From Auxenochlorella pyrenoidosa (taxonomy: Eukaryota > Chlorophyta > Trebouxiophyceae > Chlorellales > Chlorellaceae): a stretch of DNA of 15,684 bases. Below are positions 8,877 through 15,684 of this stretch, piece after piece (position 1 is the first letter of the stretch; each line of letters begins with the position of its first letter). The position numbers were made by a program, and so were the translations under genes. The notes beneath the pieces were generated by a model. It ran no database searches. It was not told where the DNA came from and saw nothing but the letters and a program-made list of their open reading frames with translations. The DNA lies in the NCBI GenBank assembly GCA_001430745.1, contig KQ482061.1, forward strand, positions 826,903 to 842,586, written 5' to 3'.

Positions 8877-9162
8877 GTTTGGTTGCTCTAGGGTCGCCTC
8901 AGGAGCCGCCGGCGCCTTTCTTGGTGAAAATGCCGTCCATGGCCGAACGTGGGCAATCTGGATCGTGCCGCCAAGGCCTGAACAATGCAAACAAACTTGC
9001 CGTGCTGCGGGACAAAGCAGCATACTCTTGATCGGCGCCTGTCCTGCTGATTGCCGTGTCGACGCGATCGCTGATCGCCAGCTGCTCCAAGCCGTCTCAA
9101 CACCGCCCGTAGCAACAGCCACTGCTCCTGCCTGAGCGCCCTGCGCGCTTGCCTCTGCCTAC
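8877..9162. promoter_or_regulatory. Candidate bidirectional promoter between the RING-Tudor-BRCT gene and RGP1
   Basis: Only 286 bases separate the two divergent start codons (8876 minus, 9163 plus), so both 5' UTRs and both promoters must share this stretch. GATCG occurs at 9031, within the palindrome GCGATCGC at 9064-9071, and again at 9074. No TATA box is convincing. The stretch also carries a short upstream ORF for the minus-strand gene. Confidence 0.6.
8899..8940 (-). promoter_or_regulatory. Candidate upstream ORF (13 codons) in the 5' leader of the RING-Tudor-BRCT gene
   Basis: ATG at 8940-8938 opens a 13-residue frame (MDGIFTKKGAGGS) ending in TGA at 8901-8899, 22 bases before the main ATG and in a different frame. 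An in-frame ATG at 9023-9021 would instead extend the main protein by 49 residues with no stop. Which applies depends on the transcription start, which cannot be seen from sequence. I chose 8876 because RING fingers of this family begin within about 25 residues of the N-terminus. Confidence 0.35.
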
Positions 9163-11687
9163 ATGTCGCAAAAGGGCGGCACCGATGAAGGGGCCGCCCA
9201 GCTGGCCTGCTCCCTGACGCTGGCAGCGGCGGCCGCCCGCCCGGGCGAGACAGTGACGGCACTTCTGCAGGTGTCCTGCTCGCAGCCCGAGGCTCTGGAG
9301 CTGCAGGTGGGTGTATGCTGCTTCGCATAGCTTGCTGGATATGCCTTAAGTGTCGCAGTCCACCGGATGCAGCGGGGCACATGGTGTCTCGTGCCAGCGC
9401 CCTTGCCGCCCCTCCCAGCGCTGGCCCGGCCCGCAGCATCTCAACCTGCTTGATACTCGTCACTGCTCACAGGAAGTGGAGATTGAGTTCACTGGGGTGG
9501 AGCGTGTCGACACGTCGTGGGTGCTGCCCACCTACCGGCGAGCCACGCCGCCAATCAATGCCGACAAGCGCAAGGTGGGTGCCTGCAGCGCCGCTCGAGC
9601 CCTGTTGCAGACAGCGCTAGGTGGTTCACTCTTCTCAGCTCCAGGGTGATGGCAACTGTGCACCGCAGTGCCTCATGTGCCTGTGCTGCCGCCTGCTGTC
9701 GGCTCGCGTGCAGGTGCAGCGGTACGTGGTGCAGTCGCGGCTGCAGGCGGCGACGCAGGGGACCTTCAGCGACCTCATCCTGCGGCGCTTTGTGATCCGG
9801 TGCGCACTGGGCAGCGCCTTGGCGCCCGGCCGCTCAGCCTGGGCAGGCTGCAGCCTGCAGCTGTGCGTGGTGACCCCACAGCACTGCTCGCCTGGCAGCC
9901 GACCTCCCGATGCCACCCTGCAGGTTCACGCTGCCAGGCTGGCTGCCGCCCACCTTCCGTGGCACCGCCGTGCGCTACATCTACTACCTGCAAGCACTGG
10001 TCAAGTACCGGTCGGCACCTGCCAGCGACAACACAGGGGCGGCGGCGGAACAGCCCGGCAGCGTGGCCAGCCGCGCGCCGCTGCACCTCTGGCCAGCCAA
10101 GCAGCAGCAGCTGGAGAGTGCCACTCTGGAGCGCACGCCCTCGCTGCTGACCCCCGCCAGCACAGCGCTGCCGGCGGCTGGATCAACCGCCCTGGCGACT
10201 GCAGACGGCTCGCTGCTCTCGCCGCCCATCCAGTCAGAGGATGTCCCAATCAAATGCTGGGAGATTGGGCCAGGCACGGCGGTGCAGGATGCTGTTGCAC
10301 ACATCATCAAGCTGGCCTCGCAGCCGCCAGCCAGCGTGGGGCGGCCAGCCAGCCCTGGGCATCTGCCGCGCGGCGGCAGCGGGCGGGGCAGCGGCGGCAT
10401 GCTGGCCGGCAGTGCAGGCAACGGCGATGCAGGAGGAGATGCCCACAGCGAGATCAGCCATGACCCAGAGGAGTTGGAGATGGGGCCGGCCGGTGGCAGC
10501 AGCGCAGCTGGAGCGGCGGGCGTGGCCGGCGCGGCAGCGGCGCCGCCGCGGCTCAACCTGCCGGCGCTGCCGCAGCAGCCAGAACTCTCACAGCAGGGGC
10601 CTGGGAGCAGCAGCCTCAGCAGCGGTCCAAGCACACCACGCAGCGCACGTATGCTGGCACGGCGGCCCTCACTGGCGCGGCCCAGCCTGGAGCATGCCTC
10701 GCTGGCAACGCCGCGGTCGCCCTCGCAGCTGCTGCATGACAGCGGGTCAGCCCTGCGCAGCTTTGCTCTCAGGTAGGCAAGCAGCATGAATCTTTTGGGG
10801 CTAGGGGCCTGGCATAACAGCCCATTGCTGCCTCACCATGGTGAACGGTGCAGGTAGGCTGATGTGCAGCTGCTGTGCTGTGTTGGTCTGCCAGCCGTGC
10901 TGGCCGTGCACCCATCCTTGGGCACTGGTCACACTGCAAAACCTGTGCATCCGTTTCAACCCGGACTGTGTGCCCTGCAGAATAGGGGAGCAGCCCCTGG
11001 TGCGGGTCACGCTGCATCCACCACTGGAGGGCAGCCTGCAGCCTGGCGCGACCCTGGCAGGCACGCTGGACTTCAGCCAGCCGGCAGCAGCAGCGCAGCG
11101 GACAGCAGCAGGTGGCGGCAGCAGCTCTGCAGCGCCCCATGCTCCTCGATGCATGCAGGTGTGAAGGGCATGCCTGGGATGCAGCCGGCTGGTGCTTGTG
11201 CAGCAGCTTGTGTTGTGCCGCTGCTTGCCCTGCTTGATGCCTAGTGCCTGCGCGTGCTTGCCGCCTGCCATCACTCGCCAACGCCCAGGATATAGGCCTC
11301 CTCCCCCTGCCTTTGACCACCCACCGAACCCACACCCGCCCACCCCAGGTGCTCATCCTGCTGGAGACTGAGGAGATTGTGGAGCAGCCGTGGCGGCGGC
11401 CGGTGCAGGGCGGCGGCGCGGGGGCGATCCGGCGCGTGTACGACGAGCACCTGGAGCTCACGGCAGACACGGCCTGCACCCACTTCCTGTTCACCATCCC
11501 GTCCGACGCCTCGGCCAGCTTCCACACGCCGCTGCTGCAGCTGCGCTGGCTGCTGCGCTTCCAGTTCACCGCGGCAATGCCCCCCGCCGGCGCGGGCGAC
11601 AGGGGCGGCGAGTGGAGCCTGCCAGCGGGCCGCGTCGAGCAGCTTAGCTGGTCGCTGCCCATCACGGTGTTGCCTCCGGTTGTGTAG
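9163..11687 (+). CDS. RGP1: RGP1 homologue, RIC1-RGP1 guanine-nucleotide exchange factor subunit for Rab6/Ypt6
   Basis: Six exons: 9163-9306, 9473-9574, 9714-9799, 9924-10772, 10981-11158, 11349-11687 (1698 nt, 565 aa, phases agree, GT-AG). RGP1 forms with RIC1 the exchange factor that activates Rab6/Ypt6 for retrograde traffic to the Golgi. Recognised family blocks: residues 54-70 (FTGVERVDTSWVLPTY), 76-92 (NADKRKVQRYVVQS), about 112-138 (FTLPGWLPPTFRGTAVRYIYY, equivalent to LP-x-PPSFRG-x-x-VKYVY in animals), 394-420 (RIGEQPLVRVTLHPPLEG), 450-462 (RCMQVLILLETEE), and a C-terminus with FTIP ... LLQLRWLLRFQF ... LSWSLPITVLPPVV, ending at TAG 11685-11687. Residues about 140-390, almost all in the long fourth exon, are Ser/Ala/Pro/Gly-rich and probably disordered, apart from a possibly conserved IKCWEIGPGTAVQDAVAHII near 230. 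Third-exon donor (CG|GTGCGC) is the least certain border. No TGTAA was found downstream. Confidence 0.85.
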
Positions 11688-12054
11688 GCGCCAAGTCGAC
11701 ATGCACCACCAGCTCACCTCCACTACTGCCCCTCCATCCATGCCAGGGTGGGGCAGCAAACAGTGCAATGGATGAACATGCGGTTTTCCGCACAAACACG
11801 GTGCTGTGATCATCACGATTGACTGTGTGGCATCGCCAGACATCAGGTCCTGCCCAATTGAGTTCAATCGCAGAGTCAGCTACCATGCCCAGCGTCCCGC
11901 CAGCCGCCTGGCATGACCTGGCTTGACAGCCACAAGTGAAAGGTTCCCGATGATGTGATGCGATCGTGTTGGCACAGCCGCAAGGGCTGCCAGGTTGCTG
12001 CCCATTGCGCAGAGGGCCTTGCTTCTGCTCCTCAGTTTCTCTCGATTCGGCTAC
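11688..12054. other. Intergenic region: RGP1 3' end and protease promoter
   Basis: 367 bases between the RGP1 stop and the start of the first protease. No coding exon, TGTAA or RNA gene that I can support. It must contain the RGP1 3' UTR and the promoter and 5' UTR of the protease. Confidence 0.5.
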
Positions 12055-14077
12055 ATGCGGCAGCTAGTCCTCCTGCTCCTGGTGCTCCTGGGGTTTTCAG
12101 GCGAGTTCTGTTGTGCAAGTGAGCGCTGCACGCGATAAGCGCCAGTCTCTCAGCTGCTGGCACGCGTGCTCCGGAGCCAAGAACGAGCTCCAGGTTTGGG
12201 CTCTTTCCCCCGCCCTGCAGGGCTTGGAGCACATGGCTCTGAAGATGGTACCATAGGAAGGGCGGCCCGCAAGCTGCGGGGTGGGCCTGGCGCTGCTGCT
12301 GCCGCGGCAGCTGCGAGCCGCCGGCACCCGACCTCTGGCGGCGCCAGTGACCCGATCCAGGGCCAGGTCGCCTATGGCACCGTTGCAGCAAGGTCGGACT
12401 TCCCGTACATCGCCAGGCTGCTGTACGCTGACGACACGTGGTATGGCTGCGGCGGCACCCTGGTCAGAGGTGCGCCTCCTCCCTCCTTCTTTCCCCTGCT
12501 GTTCAGCCTGCCTTAGCAACCCCCTGCTGCCAGGCCCTGCCTCCCAGCAGCAGCAGCATCAGTGCCTCTGCATGAGCAGTCATGCAGGCCTGGCGGCCCC
12601 GCTTCTCACACGCTCCCCTCCCTGGCCCTGACCTGCAGGGAGGGCGGTCGTTACGGCAGGTGCGCCTCTGCCCCGCTCCTGCACTTGCAGCCGCGCAGGC
12701 CCACTGTGCATGCCTAAGCATGGTGGGAAATGCCCACGATTGCCGCCACACCGCGCTGCTGCGCCTGCCCGTGCAGCCCTCCAGGCCGCTACCGCGGGGC
12801 GGCGTCCACCGCGCCCACTCGGCCCCTCCCCACCCCCCTGCAGCGCACTGCTTCTTCGTGGATGGGGGCCAGCCCGACGACCCGGTTGCGTCTGTGCGCA
12901 TCGGCGTGGTGAACTCCCTGAAAGATCGGCTCGGCATCGACTACCAGCAGCGGCGCGTCGTGGCAAGTTGGGCGTGGGGTCGGCGAGGGGCCTGTGGCGC
13001 CGCGCCTGCCAGCGGTTGGGCAGGGCAGCGATGGCTGTGGCCCACGCGCGTGCGCCGCCCTGGCCCGCCTGCTTGCCCGCAGAAGGCCGTGCTGCACCCG
13101 CTGTACCAGCCCGGCAACGATTACGTGTCCACCTGGGACGTGGCTGTGCTCATCCTGGACCGGCCGGTCAACCTCACCAAGAACCCGACCGCCCTGCTGG
13201 CCCCGGCACGCATGGCGCTGCCGGCGGGCCTGCAACTTTGGGCTGCTGGCTGGGGCCGGACTGAGCTGGCGGACGAGAGCGTGCTGCTGCGGTGCGTCGC
13301 CGGCTGGGGCCTGGGCCGGCGCGGGCGGGTGCTGCGTGTTGCGTGGCGGCTGCAGCAGCGAGAAGCGCCCCGTCCTCCCTTCAGTTGGCCAGCAGCTCCC
13401 GCCCACAATGCCGTATTTGCGCCTGGTGCCTCGCCCGCTGTGCAGTAAGGCGCGGCTGCCGGTGGTGGGCCGTGCTGAATGCGACGACTTTTATGGAGGG
13501 ACGCTGGAGTTCGAACACATCTGCGCGGGTACGGGGATGGAGGCTCCTTTGGGCGGCCGGTGGGCGCGCCGCCTCAAGCCCAGGCCGGCACCTCAGTGCG
13601 ACCGACCGCGCCTCTCAGGAGTATGGTCCATTTTTACGGGGGTGCCTGCCTGCCCTGAGTATTAGTCTCATGCCCTGGCACCGCTGCTGATGCCTGCAGG
13701 CGGGCAGCTCACGCGGCAGGACACGTGCGATGGCGACTCTGGCGGGCCGCTGGTGCTCAAGCGGCCCGGCAAGCGGGACCTCCTTGTCGGCATCACCAGC
13801 TACGGCGTCACGGACGTCTGCGGGGCAGCGAATGGGGACAACATCGGGGTGCGGCGGGCTGCGGGAGGGAGGGGCCGGGGCGGGGGGTCCGCTGCCGGCG
13901 CAGTCGCATCCTCATCTTCAAGTCGGGAGCTGTGGGAGATGCCGGCGTTGCTGTGTCTCCTCACTCTGCGTTCTCATCCCCTGCATGTAACCTCCCCCGT
14001 CGCAGGCGTACACGTTTGTCGGCAACCCCCAGATCAACTCCTGGCTGCTCAAGACGTTCGATGCAAACCGGGTTTGA
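12055..14077 (+). CDS. Secreted trypsin-like serine protease (family S1), complete
   Basis: Eight exons: 12055-12118, 12221-12469, 12639-12659, 12844-12962, 13083-13291, 13446-13528, 13700-13848, 14006-14077 (966 nt, 321 aa; phases agree). Residues 1-21 are a signal peptide (MRQLVLLLLVLLGFS...). A basic, Ala-rich propeptide runs to about 70. The protease domain begins QVAYGTVAARSDFPY. The catalytic triad is complete: H113 in VVTAAHC, D170 in TWDVAVLIL, S262 in CDGDSGGPL. D256, six residues before the Ser, matches Asp189 of trypsin and predicts cleavage after Arg/Lys. C98 (CGGTL) and C114 match the C42-C58 disulfide; ICAG and SYG before the end match the family. Likely an extracellular or vacuolar endopeptidase. 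Oddities: a 21-nt exon, a GC-AG intron (12963-13082), and no IVGG activation site. The paralogue lies 460 bases downstream in the same direction. Confidence 0.87.
12639..12659 (+). other. 21-nt microexon encoding the segment before the catalytic His
   Basis: Bounded by CCTGCAG and GTGCGC. Without it the product reads LVRAHCFF and lacks the beta-strand before the catalytic His; with it the join reads LVRGRAVVTAAHCFF, as the family requires. Lengths and phases fit exactly (2 bases, six codons, 1 base). Confidence 0.85.
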
Positions 14078-14537
14078 TGGCCGGCTGCCTGGCATCACAT
14101 CTGCAGGGCATGACCAGCAGTACCCGTGTTGACAGGGCCTGCCAGTCCCAAGGAGGGCGATCCACTTGCTCTATGCTTGCACAAAATTCTTGCCACGCCC
14201 TGAAAGCCTCGATTGTCTGCCCCTTCAGCGACCAGACTTCACTTCCCAATTGTTTTGCAATGCCACATTCTCATTTACTCGCCATATGGCCACGTCTTGT
14301 ATAAGTTTGCCACATCTTAACAACATGGAAGAGGTTATTCAGCTTTTTCAGAAGCTGGCCGTCCCACCTGGTGGCGGCTCATGTCACAGCACAGGCAGCG
14401 CAGCTGCCGTGGCGACTGCGGAGTGACACTTCGTGCAGCAGGCAGTCTCTGCTGCAATTCTACTTATCAGCACCATTTGCACCACTGGAACAAGCGCTCT
14501 GGAACTTGAAATTTGCAAGTGCTCGTTCGGTTCCACC
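14078..14537. other. Intergenic region between the tandem proteases
   Basis: 460 bases, AT-richer than the genes, containing the 3' UTR of the first protease and the promoter of the second. No TGTAA after the first protease stop, no coding exon or RNA gene that I can support. Confidence 0.5.
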
Positions 14538-15614
14538 ATGCGGCCCTACAGGCGCATCCTGTTGCTGCTTGTGGCCGCTATTATGGTCACCGCAAGTAAG
14601 CCAAAACCTCCTGCGGCCGAGCGGAGTGCCTGCTGCCCGCCCGGAAGCCGCCTACCGCCCGTGTCCTCTCAATGTGCCCCTTCTGAGCGCTGCCAGGGAG
14701 CTCCCTGCTGCAGTCGCTGATGCCAAGACGAAAAAGACGACCGTCAGGGGCGGACTGGGCAAGCTGTCGGGGGCGCGGGCACGCCTGGTTGCTCGCGGCC
14801 CTGCTGCCTCGGGCGGGACTGGCGGCAGCAGCGGCGTCTCGTCACAAATTGCTTATGGCAACATTGCCGCTGTTGGCCAGTTCCCATTCATGGTGCGTGA
14901 ATCATTGGCGTGTCTCTGACAGGCATAGTGCCCCACATGCCCGCATGGTGGGCAAGATGCAAGGGGCTGTGTGAGGTTATTGTGCATGCGTGCTGTTCAG
15001 CAGCATGATGGGTGCCGGTTGCAACCGATTGGCTTCCCAACCCGTGCAGGCGGTCCTGCTCGACACAGGCAACTTCCTGTGGGGCTGTGGCGGGTCGTTG
15101 ATCCGCCCCAATGTGGTGCTCACAGCAGGTGTGTATGCATCACAGGCCGGGTGCCAGCTACCCCCTGCTTTCCCCAACACAGGAACCAGCACGGACTGCA
15201 TTAAGTTGTCAATGACACGTATGGCCCCCCATCGCACTCTGGCCGTGCCACTGCCGCCCATCCACCCCACACGCACATCACATCCACCCCCGGCCCCGCC
15301 CCCGCAGCGCACTGCCTGTTTGACGAGAACGGCGCGCCCGCAGACCCGGTCGCCGTGGCCCTCGGCGTGCGCTCCCTGCGGGGGGACGTGCCTGGCAGCC
15401 ACGAGATCATCAATGTGGCGCAGGTGGTGCGCCACCCGCTGTACGACCCCTCGGCCCTGGTCAACGACCTGGGCCTGCTCATCCTGGAGGGCCCCTCCAC
15501 CCACACCCCCATCGCGCTGGCCAACGCCACGTGGCCTCTGATGCGCGCCGGCGCGGTGCTCTACACCGCCGGCTTTGGCGCCACCGAGAGCAGCGACTAC
15601 TCGATGGACCTGCG
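14538..15614 (+). CDS. Second trypsin-like serine protease (family S1), N-terminal part, truncated by the window edge
   Basis: Four exons are visible: 14538-14595, 14714-14892, 15050-15128, 15308-15614; the donor CG|GTGAGC at 15614/15615 leads off the window. Residues 1-19 form a signal peptide (MRPYRRILLLLVAAIMVTA). A basic propeptide (ADAKTKKTTVRGGLGK...) follows, then QIAYGNIAAVGQFPF, CGGSLIRPNVVLTAAHC with H107, and D159 in VNDLGLLIL. The nucleophilic Ser exon lies beyond the edge, so activity cannot be judged. It aligns gap-free with the upstream protease from FPF/FPY to CGG, and shares the signal-peptide intron (phase 1), the phase-1 intron in the Ala codon before His-Cys, and the final CG|G donor. 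It has an extra intron after FPFM and lacks two introns of the upstream copy. The acceptor of exon 2 (CTGCAG at 14708-14713) was chosen on phase. Confidence 0.82.
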
Positions 15615-15684
15615 GTGAGCTGGCTGGGTGGGTTGTGGGGTGGTGGGGTGGTGGGCTGGTGGGCTGGTGTGTGTGTGTGTGTGT
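15615..15684. repeat. TGG/GT-rich low-complexity intron start ending in (TG)n
   Basis: Directly after the donor at 15614/15615 the sequence becomes GGTGGGCTGGT repeats and then a TG microsatellite to the window edge. It is intronic in the second protease. Confidence 0.8.

Noticed and set aside
9064..9071. GCGATCGC palindrome as a cyanobacterial HIP1-type motif
   Set aside because: A single copy in a eukaryotic promoter interval is expected by chance at this base composition.
13292..13448. Read-through continuation of the protease exon 5 or use of the CTTCAG acceptor near 13385
   Set aside because: Both end at the TAA at 13446-13448 without reaching the catalytic Ser; the CTGTGCAG acceptor at 13445 restores KARLPVVGRAEC in phase.
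1..15684. (CA)n at the left edge and (TG)n at the right edge as terminal inverted repeats of a mobile element
   Set aside because: Both are simple microsatellites inside introns of unrelated genes, with no element-like content or target duplication.

Overview
The window looks like nuclear DNA from a GC-rich green alga, most likely a chlorophyte of the Chlorella/Trebouxiophyceae type. Evidence: many short introns (about 100-300 bases) with GT-AG and some GC-AG borders, strong third-position GC, Ala/Gln/Gly-rich low-complexity protein stretches, TGTAA polyadenylation signals, a chloroplast-targeted thylakoid protein, and plant-like versions of eukaryotic proteins. Nothing is prokaryotic: there are no operons, rRNA, tRNA, CRISPR or transposase genes that I can see. 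All gene models below were built by hand by joining exons whose reading phase, splice sites and protein motifs agree.

Layout, left to right. (1) 44-491, plus: last two exons of a gene I could not identify, with a TGTAA signal at 768. (2) 1235-2413, minus: a complete 4-exon CURT1/CAAD-domain thylakoid curvature protein (151 aa, with transit peptide), convergent with gene 1. (3) 3064-8876, minus: a complete 11-exon gene for a 1346-aa protein with an N-terminal RING finger, a central Tudor/agenet-like domain and a C-terminal tandem BRCT pair, i.e. a BRCA1/BARD1-family ubiquitin ligase with an unusual middle. (4) 9163-11687, plus: a complete 6-exon RGP1 homologue (565 aa), partner of RIC1 in the Rab6/Ypt6 exchange factor at the Golgi; it is head-to-head with gene 3 over only 286 bases. 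(5) 12055-14077, plus: a complete 8-exon secreted trypsin-like S1 serine protease (321 aa) with intact catalytic triad, a 21-nt microexon and a GC-AG intron. (6) 14538 to past the right edge, plus: the 5' part of a second, paralogous S1 protease.

Functionally the genes are mostly unrelated neighbours (thylakoid shape, DNA damage/chromatin, Golgi traffic, secreted proteolysis). The exceptions are the tandem protease pair, which arose by duplication and has since changed introns, and the probable shared promoter of genes 3 and 4. The most interesting item is gene 3: it combines the RING and BRCT ends of BRCA1/BARD1 with a Tudor-like reader where animals have ankyrin repeats and land plants have an extended PHD finger.
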